This document shows positions 1-7,695 of a DNA stretch of 64,000 nt, piece after piece (position 1 is the first letter of the stretch; each line of letters begins with the position of its first letter). This DNA comes from Isobaculum melis (lineage in GTDB: Bacteria; Bacillota; Bacilli; Lactobacillales; Carnobacteriaceae). The notes under the pieces were generated by a model. That model was given only the letters and a program-made list of their open reading frames with translations, was not told the origin of the DNA and made no database searches. A program made the position numbers and the translations under genes. The stretch covers positions 1 to 64,000 of the forward strand of contig NZ_FOHA01000008.1 of NCBI RefSeq assembly GCF_900111355.1, written 5' to 3'.

Positions 1-217
1 CACATTGATTTAAGAGAATCATAGATGCTTTTTTTCCGTTTTTAACGATAGAATGACTTGATGATTTGCATAAAGGACAGCGGCTAAAGGTTCTCGTTAA
101 GACACCTTTGGCAAGAATAATTTTCTTTCCTTTATAGAAATCTTCCTGACAACTAAGAATATGAATATTTTTATCTTTCACTCCAAGAAGTTGTTTGATA
201 GAATTGATAGTGGACAT
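1..217 (-). mobile_element. ISL3-family transposase, N-terminal part (gene runs off the window)
   Basis: The minus strand reads from an ATG at 217 to the window edge and encodes about 72 residues. It begins MSTINSIKQLLGVKDKNIHI and carries a CPLC pair (CxxC), followed by SSSHSIVKNGKKASMILLNQC. A short N-terminal block, then a zinc-finger-like cysteine pair, then an IVKNGKK-type segment is the pattern of ISL3-family transposases. AGGAAGG lies just upstream of the ATG on the minus strand as a ribosome site. Only the first sixth or so of the protein is in the window, so it cannot be said whether the element is intact. The terminal inverted repeat should lie between 218 and about 293, but I could not define it. 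The family call is from motif memory. Confidence 0.7.
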
Positions 218-293
218 ACAAAAACCTTCCTTTACTAGATATTGTTGTGGTGACTCTATTCTAACGGAAATTTTGTATGTCTTCTTGTTTTTT

Positions 294-335
294 TATAAAA
301 AAACTGGGACCAATAGAATAATTTCTATCAGTCCC
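294..335 (-). terminator. Intrinsic terminator of the LURP-one-like gene
   Basis: Read on the minus strand, GGGAC/GTCCC arms (331-335 and 306-310) enclose an inner ATAGAA/TTCTAT stem. The hairpin is followed by a run of T (the A run at 296-303 on the plus strand). It sits 35 bases downstream of the stop codon of the minus-strand gene at 371-955 and separates it from the transposase fragment. Confidence 0.8.
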
Positions 336-370
336 ATAAATTATAGTGCCCTTATTTTCTAAGTTTAATA

Positions 371-955
371 TTATCTTGTTAGATTCTTCTCTTGTTCTTT
401 TAATTGAATTAATTTAAGATGTGTTAAACTGAGTCTTTTTCTATTTAATATAGGAATATTAATAGGAGGCATTCCAGAACCTTTATCTTTTTTGAGAAGC
501 AAATGATCAACCACAGCTGCGATACAAAGACACATTAGGGCATTCTGAGGTTCATTAATTGATAAGGCGTATAAATCTCCCCAGACTAGATAAGCTTTGC
601 TCATGCTCATAATGGGGGATTTATGACGTGTTACTTGATAGTCATGATTAAGAAAGTCCCCAGTTACAAGCCAGTTCAATTTGGAAACTTTAAAGAAAGG
701 TCCGTTCATACCAGGATATTTTGAAATTTCAGCAATCTTTTTTTTAGCAATTTTTACCTCGAAAGTTGGAAAAATCGAAAGAAGTGTTTGTTTCATTTCA
801 GCGATTAAGTCACCATTCATTGCATAAATGAGTAGACCGTCACCTAAACGCCCCCATTTGCCAACCATTAAGTACAAATCGTTACCATGCTCATCTTTGA
901 CAATCATTCGATCACGCATGGATATATTTTTTTGCTTAATATATAGATGTAGCAT
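371..955 (-). CDS. LURP-one-related / YxjI-like family protein
   Basis: A protein of 194 residues beginning MLHLYIKQK. It has the pattern of the LURP-one/YxjI (tubby-like fold) family: an N-terminal LYIKQK...RDRMIVKDEHGNDLY segment, a glycine-rich turn (GKWGRLGDGL), repeated beta-strand-like stretches, and a C-terminal helix (LCIAAVVDHLLL). Such bacterial proteins have no established biochemical role; beta-barrel lipid- or membrane-associated functions have been suggested. A longer reading from GTG at 964 exists, but AGAGGTG lies 6 bases before the ATG at 955, which decides the start. It is divergent from the dehydrogenase at 1069 and shares a ~110-base promoter region with it. The basic C-terminal tail (residues ~170-194) is not clearly part of the fold. 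Confidence 0.7.
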   Translation of the reverse strand: MLHLYIKQKNISMRDRMIVKDEHGNDLYLMVGKWGRLGDGLLIYAMNGDLIAEMKQTLLSIFPTFEVKIAKKKIAEISKYPGMNGPFFKVSKLNWLVTGDFLNHDYQVTRHKSPIMSMSKAYLVWGDLYALSINEPQNALMCLCIAAVVDHLLLKKDKGSGMPPINIPILNRKRLSLTHLKLIQLKEQEKNLTR

Positions 956-1068
956 GCACATCACCTCTTAGGACAAATGTACCACAAATTCCGAGGAATT
1001 TCACTAGGTATATAGAAGGATATTATGTTACAGTTAGATATAGTGATAAATAGGAAGAAGGCAATCAA

Positions 1069-2058
1069 ATGAAAATATTAGCTTATAATGTTCGTGCAGA
1101 CGAAGCGGAATATGTCAAAGCATGGGCAGCCAAAAACCAGGTAACAGTAGATATGAATCAAAAAGATTTGACCCCTGAAACAGTTAAAGATGCACAAGAT
1201 TACGATGGTGTTTGTGCCTTACAGACAAGCGAATATGACCCTGAAGTTTATACAGCATTGATGGCCTATGGGATTCCTCAATTAGCGATTCGGTCTGCAG
1301 GATTTGATGGTATTGATGTCGCAAAAGCAAAAGCTACAGGACTGAAAGTAACCAATGTACCTGCTTATTCTTCAAGTGCCATTGCAGAGTTTTCTGTTCA
1401 GCAAGCGTTGCAATTGATTCGTGAAACACCTGCTTTTGCCAAAAATGTTCAAGCACAAGATTTTCGTTGGAATGGCTTCATTTCAAAAGAATTAAATCAG
1501 CTGACTGTAGGTGTGATTGGGACTGGTAGAATTGGTAAAAGTGCGATTGATATTTATCGAGGGTTTGGTAGTAAAATTGTCGCATATGATTTATATCCTA
1601 ATGAAGCCTTAAAACCATACGTAACTTATGTAGATAACTTATCCGAACTATATGCAGTAGCTGATATCATTACCTTGCATGCACCTGCAACAGCAGAAAA
1701 CCATCATTTAATTTGTCAAGACAGCATTGCGCAAATGAAAAATGGCGTGTATATCGTCAATACTGCAAGAGGTAGTTTGATTCAGACAGCAGATTTAATT
1801 GCAGGCTTAGACAATGGAAAAATTGCTGGTGCCGCATTAGATACTTATGAAAATGAAGCAGATTATTTTGGGAAAGACTGGAGTGGTAAAAAAATTACAG
1901 ATCCAATCTTACAAGAATTGCTTCATCGTGATGATGTGATTGTAACACCTCATGTTGCTTTTTATACCGAAACCGCTGTGAATAATATGGTAGATATTTC
2001 TTTAGATAGTGTTAAAGAAGTCCTTGAAACAGGCAGTAGTCGTAACGAAATTTATTGA
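1069..2058 (+). CDS. D-2-hydroxyacid dehydrogenase, D-lactate dehydrogenase type
   Basis: A protein of 329 residues, the usual length for NAD-dependent D-lactate or D-2-hydroxyisocaproate dehydrogenases. It interconverts a 2-oxoacid (pyruvate or a branched 2-oxoacid) and the D-2-hydroxyacid in the cytoplasm. Visible hallmarks are the Rossmann motif GTGRIG at 151-156, an Asp after the second strand (AYDLYP, D174) that selects NAD, and the catalytic set Arg234 (NTARGS), Glu263 (ENEADYF) and His295 (TPHVAFYTE). The FYTE/DYF context is closer to D-LDH/HicDH than to formate or glycerate dehydrogenases. It is a single-gene unit closed by a terminator at 2071. Substrate (lactate versus hydroxyisocaproate) cannot be settled from sequence. 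A separate L-LDH lies at 25969, so the strain could make both lactate isomers. Confidence 0.88.
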   Translation: MKILAYNVRADEAEYVKAWAAKNQVTVDMNQKDLTPETVKDAQDYDGVCALQTSEYDPEVYTALMAYGIPQLAIRSAGFDGIDVAKAKATGLKVTNVPAYSSSAIAEFSVQQALQLIRETPAFAKNVQAQDFRWNGFISKELNQLTVGVIGTGRIGKSAIDIYRGFGSKIVAYDLYPNEALKPYVTYVDNLSELYAVADIITLHAPATAENHHLICQDSIAQMKNGVYIVNTARGSLIQTADLIAGLDNGKIAGAALDTYENEADYFGKDWSGKKITDPILQELLHRDDVIVTPHVAFYTETAVNNMVDISLDSVKEVLETGSSRNEIY

Positions 2059-2070
2059 ACCGGATGAATG

Positions 2071-2102
2071 TAGGCTTAGATGAATCGCTAAGCCTATTTT
2101 TT
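2071..2102 (+). terminator. Intrinsic terminator after the D-hydroxyacid dehydrogenase
   Basis: TAGGCTTA (2071-2078) pairs with TAAGCCTA (2089-2096), followed by a T run. It lies 13 bases after the stop codon. Confidence 0.88.
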
Positions 2103-2237
2103 AAGTGTAACGGAAGATGAGAAATTAGTGATGAAATACATTGAAAATGTAAAATAGGCTTTTCAAACAGCAGAAAGTAAGTTACTATAAATTATGAAAT
2201 TTAGGAGCAACTGGCTCTGATGAATAGGTGGAAAAAG

Positions 2238-3089
2238 ATGGAAGTCAATGTGAAGGCGCCAGCTAAAATCAATTTAAGTTTAGATGCACTTTATAAACGA
2301 GAAGATGGTTATCATGAACTTGAGATGGTGATGACAACAATTGATTTATCTGACAGGATCCGAATAAGAAAAATAGATGAAGATAAAATTGTATTAAAAG
2401 CTAGTACTGGGATGCTGCCGTTAGATAAAAGAAATCATGTCTACCAAGCTGCCAAATTATTAAAAAATCAGTTTCAAATTACACAAGGTGTGGAAATATT
2501 TATTGAAAAAAATATTCCAATATCAGCTGGTCTAGCAGGTGGAAGTACGGATGCAGCTGCTACGCTAAGAGGTTTAAATGAGCTTTGGGATTTAGCGTTA
2601 AGTTTGGAAGAGTTAGCTGAAATTGGTGCACAGGTTGGTTCAGATGTTCCTTATTGTATTTATGGTGGAACGGCTTTTGTTACTGGACGTGGTGAATGTA
2701 TCAAGCAAATCGCTGATATTCCTCAATGTTGGGTTGTGTTAGTGAAGCCTAGAGCAGGTGTTTCAACAGCTTCTGTTTTTGGTGCGCTTTCTTTTAATAA
2801 AATTGAACATCCAGATACATCGGGAATGATTCAAGCAATTGAAGCACAGTCTTATGCTGGAATGGTCAGTTGCCTAGGGAATGTACTAGAGCAAGTAACA
2901 ATTGCAAGACATCCTGATATTGACCGGATTAAACTAAAAATGATGCAATTTGGTGCAGATGCTGCTTTGATGAGTGGAAGTGGGCCAACTGTTTTTTGTT
3001 TATGTGAGAAATATTCGAGAGCCCAAAGAGTTTATAATGGGTTAAAGGGATTTTGTGATGAGGTTTATTTGGTTAGATCGCTTAAATAA
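2238..3089 (+). CDS. ispE: 4-diphosphocytidyl-2-C-methyl-D-erythritol kinase-like protein (IspE), GHMP kinase
   Basis: A protein of 283 residues, the IspE length, if started at the ATG at 2238. AGGTGG at 2226-2231 lies 6 bases before it; the ATG at 2220 has no ribosome site. It has the GHMP-kinase architecture: KAPAKINLSLD at the N-terminus, the phosphate-binding loop PISAGLAGGSTDAAA near residues 93-107, a QVGSDVPY segment, and a C-terminal MSGSGPTVFCL loop. IspE phosphorylates CDP-methylerythritol in the non-mevalonate isoprenoid route. Enterococci and relatives generally make isoprenoids through mevalonate and keep this gene as an orphan, so its real substrate here may differ. No other MEP-pathway gene is in the window. 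As I recall, the gene stands next to the zinc transporter and purR in Enterococcus faecalis; here the capsule locus separates them. Confidence 0.9.
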   Translation: MEVNVKAPAKINLSLDALYKREDGYHELEMVMTTIDLSDRIRIRKIDEDKIVLKASTGMLPLDKRNHVYQAAKLLKNQFQITQGVEIFIEKNIPISAGLAGGSTDAAATLRGLNELWDLALSLEELAEIGAQVGSDVPYCIYGGTAFVTGRGECIKQIADIPQCWVVLVKPRAGVSTASVFGALSFNKIEHPDTSGMIQAIEAQSYAGMVSCLGNVLEQVTIARHPDIDRIKLKMMQFGADAALMSGSGPTVFCLCEKYSRAQRVYNGLKGFCDEVYLVRSLK

Positions 3090-3140
3090 TTGTTTAAGAA
3101 AATGCTAAAGTTCAAAAAAAAGTCATAATATTTACAGATG

Positions 3141-3195
3141 AAAGAACCGTTGTTATTTTTTATTAAAAAATAACAACGGTTCTTTCTTTTTATTT
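3141..3195 (+). terminator. Strong intrinsic terminator after ispE
   Basis: A perfect 21-base inverted repeat (3141-3161 with 3165-3185, core AACCGTTGTTA) with a 3-base loop, followed by a T-rich tract. It isolates ispE from the capsule locus. Confidence 0.9.
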
Positions 3196-3565
3196 TGTTA
3201 AAAAACGCCTTTTTGTTCTCTTTATATACTTTCTTATTTTTTAGGGGGTTTTATTTCTAATCCTGTTATGTTTTTATAGATATTTTGTATTTAAGAATAC
3301 TTTTAACGGAATAAAGGAGGTTGTTTTGTAGAGGGGGTTATTTTCGTCTTATGTTATTAAGAGATATTGAAAGGGCCTTTTTAACGGTTTTTCAGGCGGT
3401 TTTCAGATCAAAAAACACCTTGCAATAAGCTTTTTAGAGCAGTAGTATATATTAAGTAAGATAAGGGGAAACATATATAAAGCTTGATTCGAATATAAAA
3501 AATCTTTTTGGTAAGCATTTTTTATGTTCATTCGTTTTGTATATTACTATGAGGTTCAGGAATGA

Positions 3566-3712
3566 AAAAAACAGTTGTTTTTTTCAATTTTGGCATAGGA
3601 GTAAATAAAAAAACGACTAACGTTGTTTAAACAACATTAAGCGTTTTAGAATCCCTTTTTATATACATTAAAAATGATTAGTATTTAGGCGTGAAAAAAA
3701 CAACTGTTTTTT
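3566..3712. repeat. Pair of inverted 18-base near-palindromes
   Basis: The copy at 3566-3583 (AAAAAACAGTTGTTTTTT) is the exact reverse complement of the copy at 3695-3712 (AAAAAACAACTGTTTTTT). Each copy is itself an AAAAAACA..TGTTTTTT dyad. The centre-to-centre distance is 129 bases. They could be regulator-binding sites, or could pair with each other as a long-range stem in RNA. Confidence 0.6.
3610..3647. repeat. 38-base dyad symmetry with a perfect 14-base palindromic core
   Basis: The core GTTGTTTAAACAAC (3622-3635) is a perfect palindrome. AAAACG and CGTTTT arms at the ends (3610-3615 and 3642-3647) are also complementary, with three matched bases in each six-base link between. It lies midway between the two 18-base near-palindromes. 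An operator or a hairpin are the likely readings. Confidence 0.6.
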
Positions 3713-3822
3713 GCGCTGTTGTTAAAAAGATAGTAGATTTCTGTGCGTAAACCTTTATTTATCAATGTTTTGATAAGTTTTATGTTTAGCGCCTATTTCT
3801 TATTTAAACCTTGATTTTCTGT

Positions 3823-3850
3823 TTGAGAAAATATTTTTTTATCGTATTAT
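3823..3850 (+). promoter_or_regulatory. Probable sigma-A promoter of the capsule operon
   Basis: TTGAGA (3823-3828), a 16-base spacer and TATTAT (3845-3850). It would give a 5' leader of about 110 bases before the first capsule gene. Position and spacing are reasonable; no experimental start is known. Confidence 0.5.
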
Positions 3851-3968
3851 ACAAAAAAACTGTAAAACAAGATGTTGGTTTTAAATGAAGAGATAAATCT
3901 ATTTTTTTGTGTTTATAGAATTGGGTAAAGAGGTACAGATTATTGTTATTAATTTTTAGGAGGAAAAA

Positions 3969-4706
3969 ATGGAAGAAACAGTTAGTATAACAGAGACTTT
4001 GAAAGTGTTAAGAAAAAGATTTCTATTAATAGGAGTGTGTTTACTAGTCGGGATAGTTACCGCGACCTTAGTCACAGTATTTTTGATTACACCAAAATAT
4101 CAAGCAACAACCCAAATACTAGTCAATCGTGCAAAGGAAGACAGTGTCAATGCACAATGGAATGATGTGCAGGCGGATATTCAAATGATTAATACGTATA
4201 AGTCAATCATTAAAGGTCCAGTGATTTTAAATGGTGCAAGAGAACGATTAGGAACAGATATTACAACCGATCAGTTATCGAAAAAAATTGAAGTGCTTAC
4301 TGAACAGAATTCGCAAGTATTCTCAATTAAGGTTCTGGATGATAATCCATATGTAGCAGCTGATATGGCCAATACAATTGCAACAGTTTTCCAAGAGAAA
4401 ATAGGCGATATTATGAGCATTGAAAATGTAACGGTCATATCAGAGGCTGTCCCTAAAACAAAACAAGTTTCACCAAAAAGTAGCTTAAATGTTGCAATTG
4501 GTGCCGTAGTTGGTTTGCTCATAGGTATAGGGATTGCTTTTCTACTAGAATTTATGGATAAAACAGTGCGTGATGAACAATTTATTAAAGAGACCTTGGG
4601 CTGGACCAGCTTAGGATCGATTACAACGATGACTGAAAGTGAATTACGTGTATCCGTTCCTCAGCCAGTTTCTCAGGTTGCAAGAAATTCACGAAAACGT
4701 GTTTAA
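3969..4706 (+). CDS. Capsule chain-length regulator / kinase activator (Wzz-CpsC-like)
   Basis: A protein of 245 residues preceded by GGAGG 5 bases before the ATG. It has two membrane segments, at roughly residues 18-40 (LLIGVCLLVGIVTATLVTVF) and 172-192 (LNVAIGAVVGLLIGIGIAFL), with an external domain between and a cytoplasmic C-terminal tail. This is the topology of CpsC/Wzd proteins. The family sets polysaccharide chain length and activates the cognate tyrosine kinase CpsD through the C-terminal tail; the kinase gene follows 13 bases downstream. A PKxxxSPK-like proline-rich stretch (PKTKQVSPKSS) precedes the second membrane segment, as usual for Wzz domains. First gene of the capsule operon. 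Confidence 0.9.
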   Translation: MEETVSITETLKVLRKRFLLIGVCLLVGIVTATLVTVFLITPKYQATTQILVNRAKEDSVNAQWNDVQADIQMINTYKSIIKGPVILNGARERLGTDITTDQLSKKIEVLTEQNSQVFSIKVLDDNPYVAADMANTIATVFQEKIGDIMSIENVTVISEAVPKTKQVSPKSSLNVAIGAVVGLLIGIGIAFLLEFMDKTVRDEQFIKETLGWTSLGSITTMTESELRVSVPQPVSQVARNSRKRV

Positions 4707-4719
4707 AAAGGAGCTAACA

Positions 4720-5439
4720 ATGTTTAATAAGAAACGAAAAAATACGAAACAGCAAAAACAAGGAACAAGTTTAATTACATTGACAAAACCTAGTTCCGTT
4801 ATTACAGAACAAATTCGAACAATCCGAACAAATATTCAATTTTCAATGATTGATCGAGAACTCAAAACATTGGTATTTACTTCTGCTGGTCCAGGAGAAG
4901 GGAAATCAACAGTGTCTGCCAATGTAGCCGTTGTCTTTGCGAAGCAAGGAAAAAAAGTTTTACTGGTGGATGCAGATATGCGAAAACCAACCGTACATAA
5001 AACCTTTAAAGTACCTAATAATGAAGGCTTAACAACTTTATTAACAGAAAAAGAAATGAATTTAGAAAATGTCATCAAAGAAACAGTAGATGAAAATCTG
5101 TCTATTTTAACAAGTGGCCCGATTCCACCTAATCCATCCGAGCTACTAGACTCAAATAAGATGAATTTTACTATTGAAATGTTAGCCAGTTCGTTTGATT
5201 TAATTATTTTTGATATGCCGCCAATTGTTACTGTAACAGATGCACAAATTATGGCTTCAAAAACAGATGGGACGATTGTTGTTGTTCGAAGTGGGATTGC
5301 TAATAAAGAAGCAGTATTAAAGGCAAAGCAGTTATTAACAATTGTCAATGCAAATGTTGTGGGAACTGTTTTTAACGGTGTAGAAAAAACTTCTGATACA
5401 GCCTATAAATACTATGGTTTAGAAGGAGACCAAAAATGA
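4720..5439 (+). CDS. Capsule tyrosine kinase (CpsD/Wze-like BY-kinase)
   Basis: A protein of 239 residues from the ATG at 4720, with AAAAGGAG 8 bases upstream; an earlier in-frame ATG inside the preceding gene is unlikely. BY-kinase motifs are clear: Walker A at 57-64 (GPGEGKST), Walker A' around 83-90 (VDADMRKP) and Walker B IIFDMPP. The C-terminus has only a small tyrosine cluster (Tyr229, Tyr231, Tyr232 in YKYYG), fewer than in many pneumococcal-type kinases. The protein autophosphorylates on these tyrosines and, with the CpsC-like protein, controls polymer length and export at the membrane. It overlaps the phosphatase gene by 4 bases. Confidence 0.92.
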   Translation: MFNKKRKNTKQQKQGTSLITLTKPSSVITEQIRTIRTNIQFSMIDRELKTLVFTSAGPGEGKSTVSANVAVVFAKQGKKVLLVDADMRKPTVHKTFKVPNNEGLTTLLTEKEMNLENVIKETVDENLSILTSGPIPPNPSELLDSNKMNFTIEMLASSFDLIIFDMPPIVTVTDAQIMASKTDGTIVVVRSGIANKEAVLKAKQLLTIVNANVVGTVFNGVEKTSDTAYKYYGLEGDQK

Positions 5440-6197
5440 TTGATTTACATTGTCATATTTTACCAGGAATTGATGATGGACCAAAAGACTTGGAAGCAGC
5501 CATTGCGATGGCAAAGATGGCTGTTTCTGAAGGGATCGAGCATATTTTAGTGACACCGCATCATCGAAATGGACAATATATCAATAAGAAAAAAGAAATT
5601 ATTGAGGCGATGCAGGCTTTTCAAACAATTTTAGATATGAATGCTATTCCACTGAATTTATTTCCAGGACAAGAATTAAGATTAACCTCCGAATTACTTG
5701 ATTATATTGATAATGATGAAGTTCAATTTGTGGATGAAGATTGTCAGTATTTATTGATTGAATTTCCGACAATGAGTATACCCAATGCAACTGAAAATTT
5801 ATTTTTTGAGCTGGGGAAACGAAATATCACCCCTATTATTGTTCATCCAGAGCGAAATCATGTTTTCTATAATAAGCCAGACATATTTTTTCAATTCATT
5901 GAAAAAGGTGCATATGCACAATTGACAGCTGGTAGTTATTTAGGTCATTTTGGTAAGAAAATCCAAAAATTTAGTAAGCAGTTATTAGATGCAAATTCAA
6001 TCCATATCATTGCATCTGATGCGCATAATATAAGCACTAGAAAATTTTGTGTGAAAGAGGCTTACGAAAAACTTGAAAAAGAGTTTGGTATTGGAATAGT
6101 AAAAGAATTTCAACAAAATACCAAAGATTTTATTAATGGAGATGCGCCTGCATCAAGAGAATTGTTGAAGGTTAGAAAAAAATTTAAGTTATTTTAG
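5436..6197 (+). CDS. PHP-type protein-tyrosine phosphatase (CpsB/YwqE-like)
   Basis: A protein of 253 residues whose N-terminus reads MIDLHCHILPGIDDGPKD, the metal-binding start of the PHP phosphatases CpsB/Wzh/YwqE. Further metal ligands are seen in VTPHHRNGQY, in the VHPERN segment and in ASDAHN near residue 196. It is manganese dependent in the family and removes phosphate from the CpsD tyrosine tail. The gene overlaps cpsD by 4 bases (ATGA), so translation is coupled. The gene order C-D-B differs from the classical pneumococcal cpsABCD order. Confidence 0.92.
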   Translation: MIDLHCHILPGIDDGPKDLEAAIAMAKMAVSEGIEHILVTPHHRNGQYINKKKEIIEAMQAFQTILDMNAIPLNLFPGQELRLTSELLDYIDNDEVQFVDEDCQYLLIEFPTMSIPNATENLFFELGKRNITPIIVHPERNHVFYNKPDIFFQFIEKGAYAQLTAGSYLGHFGKKIQKFSKQLLDANSIHIIASDAHNISTRKFCVKEAYEKLEKEFGIGIVKEFQQNTKDFINGDAPASRELLKVRKKFKLF

Positions 6198-6211
6198 AAG
6201 GGAGTGGTTGT

Positions 6212-6886
6212 TTGTTTCAATTAAAAGAGGAGAGTAATAAAAAAATATTGGTGGTTCCTAAACAGAACAATTTTTTTTTTCATTTCTTTAAAAGAGTAAT
6301 AGATATTTTTGCTGCTGTTATAGGTTTAATTTTATTTTCACCTGTTTACTTAATCATTGTATTATTTTATTTGTTTGGAGAGAATAAGGGAGCACCAATA
6401 TTTAAACAACAAAGAATTGGGAAAAATGGTAAAATATTTAACATTTATAAATTTAGATCAATGGTTGTTGGGGCTGAGGAAAAACTTAAAAAAAATGAAG
6501 TGCTTTATCAAAAATATATTAAAAATAGTTATAAGTTAGAGCCTCATGAGGATCCACGTATGACCAAATTTGGTAATTTTATTAGAAAAACAAGTTTAGA
6601 TGAGTTACCACAATTTATTAATGTGTTAAAAGGAGAAATGAGTTTAGTTGGTCCTAGACCAGTAGTTAAAGAAGAATTAAACGAGTACGGTTACCAAGTA
6701 AATGCGTTTACCTCAGTTAAACCAGGTATCACTGGTTATTGGCAAGTCTCAGGAAGAAGCGACGTTGGTTATCCAGAAAGAGTAGATATTGAGTTATATT
6801 ACATAGAACATGCATCATTATATTTAGATTTAAAAATTATTTGTTTGACCTTCGTTTGTGTTCTCACGAAGAAAGGAACTTACTAA
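6212..6886 (+). CDS. Initiating undecaprenyl-phosphate sugar-phosphate transferase (WcaJ/CpsE family, short form)
   Basis: A protein of 224 residues, started from TTG at 6212 behind GAAGGGAGTG. It has one membrane segment (about residues 27-50) and then the bacterial sugar-transferase domain. The domain motifs seen are KRVIDIFAA, QQRIGKNGK, YKFRSM, DPRMTKFGNFIRKTSLDELPQ, the SLVGPRP block, VKPGITGYWQVSGR and the terminal DLKII segment. It transfers a sugar-1-phosphate from a nucleotide sugar to undecaprenyl phosphate, the first step of each repeat unit. It lacks the extra N-terminal membrane domain of full-length WcaJ/CpsE. The sugar cannot be read from sequence. It marks the switch from regulatory to assembly genes and to very AT-rich sequence. 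Confidence 0.9.
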   Translation: MFQLKEESNKKILVVPKQNNFFFHFFKRVIDIFAAVIGLILFSPVYLIIVLFYLFGENKGAPIFKQQRIGKNGKIFNIYKFRSMVVGAEEKLKKNEVLYQKYIKNSYKLEPHEDPRMTKFGNFIRKTSLDELPQFINVLKGEMSLVGPRPVVKEELNEYGYQVNAFTSVKPGITGYWQVSGRSDVGYPERVDIELYYIEHASLYLDLKIICLTFVCVLTKKGTY

Positions 6887-6953
6887 TCTAGTTAATTTAT
6901 CAAAAATAGTACAATAATTGTTATTACGATTATGAAAGAAAAAGGTGGAACGT

Positions 6954-7685
6954 ATGTATTCATTGACAGATATAAAAAATAGTATTCCAGAAGAAAAAAT
7001 TAAAATCGATAAAATGGATATCTGGGTGTACTATTTTGTAAGGCCTGCTTCATTTTATATCACATGGATTTTATTGAAAATGAAATGTACACCAACTAAG
7101 GCGACGCTACTTTCGATATTTGTGGGGTTCTTTGGTTCATTTTTAATACTGTTTAATCAAACGAGTATTATTATAACTGGTATTTTATTTATTAATTTGT
7201 GGATTGTGTTAGATTGTGTGGATGGGAATATTGCTAGGGTGACTAAGAAAGCAAGTGTATTTGGTGAATTAATGGATGCAGTTAGTGGGTATGTATATGT
7301 TTCTTTTTTATATTTATGCATAGGAACATCTATTTATTTGACTCAATCAGTCCATATATTTGCAGAGCAAAAATGGCTATACATATTTATCGGTGCATTA
7401 GCATCTATTGCATCAATTTTACCTAGATTGATTGAGCATAAAGCTAAAGGAATGTTTCCTAATTTTAAATCAGGTATTACTTCTAGAATTGATTATTCTT
7501 GGAAATATAAAATAGGATTAAATATAGGTGGAATGGCAGGTTTGTGTAATCCATTATTATTAATATTTTTTGTTGTTGGCTATATGGATATGTATCTTAT
7601 TTTTTACTTTTTATTCCATACTGCAGTTGCTATCTTTTCCATATGCAAAACATTATGGCATTTGAATTTGACTTATAATAACTAG
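6954..7685 (+). CDS. CDP-alcohol phosphotransferase family membrane protein with an altered active-site signature
   Basis: A protein of 243 residues from the ATG at 6954 (AAAGGTGG lies 5 bases upstream; a GTG at 6945 would overlap that site). Several membrane segments are visible. The CDP-alcohol phosphatidyltransferase signature is at 87-112: D87, D90, G91, A94, R95, G104, D108 are present, but the last position (normally the fourth Asp) is Gly112. The family moves a phospho-alcohol from a CDP-alcohol to a hydroxyl acceptor at the membrane. Within this locus, together with the CDP-glycerol-forming enzyme at 12546, a role in adding phosphoglycerol or a similar group to the repeat unit is an inference. 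Loss of the fourth Asp, the proposed catalytic base, means activity should not be assumed. Confidence 0.8.
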   Translation: MYSLTDIKNSIPEEKIKIDKMDIWVYYFVRPASFYITWILLKMKCTPTKATLLSIFVGFFGSFLILFNQTSIIITGILFINLWIVLDCVDGNIARVTKKASVFGELMDAVSGYVYVSFLYLCIGTSIYLTQSVHIFAEQKWLYIFIGALASIASILPRLIEHKAKGMFPNFKSGITSRIDYSWKYKIGLNIGGMAGLCNPLLLIFFVVGYMDMYLIFYFLFHTAVAIFSICKTLWHLNLTYNN

Positions 7686-7695
7686 GGGGGATTAA

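Larger units (their letters stand above)
3186..3968. other. Long non-coding leader upstream of the capsule operon
   Basis: About 780 bases with no credible gene on either strand. It contains two oppositely oriented copies of an 18-base near-palindrome (3566-3583 and 3695-3712), a 38-base dyad (3610-3647), two short G runs (about 3243 and 3335) and a plausible sigma-A promoter at 3823-3850. The length and the number of dyads suggest regulation of capsule expression, or remnants of rearrangement at the locus boundary; the sequence alone does not decide. Confidence 0.6.

Noticed and set aside
4271-4522. Antisense open frame inside the cpsC-like gene, and many similar frames on the opposite strand of real genes.
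   Set aside because: They lie wholly within conserved genes, lack ribosome sites and show no family motifs.
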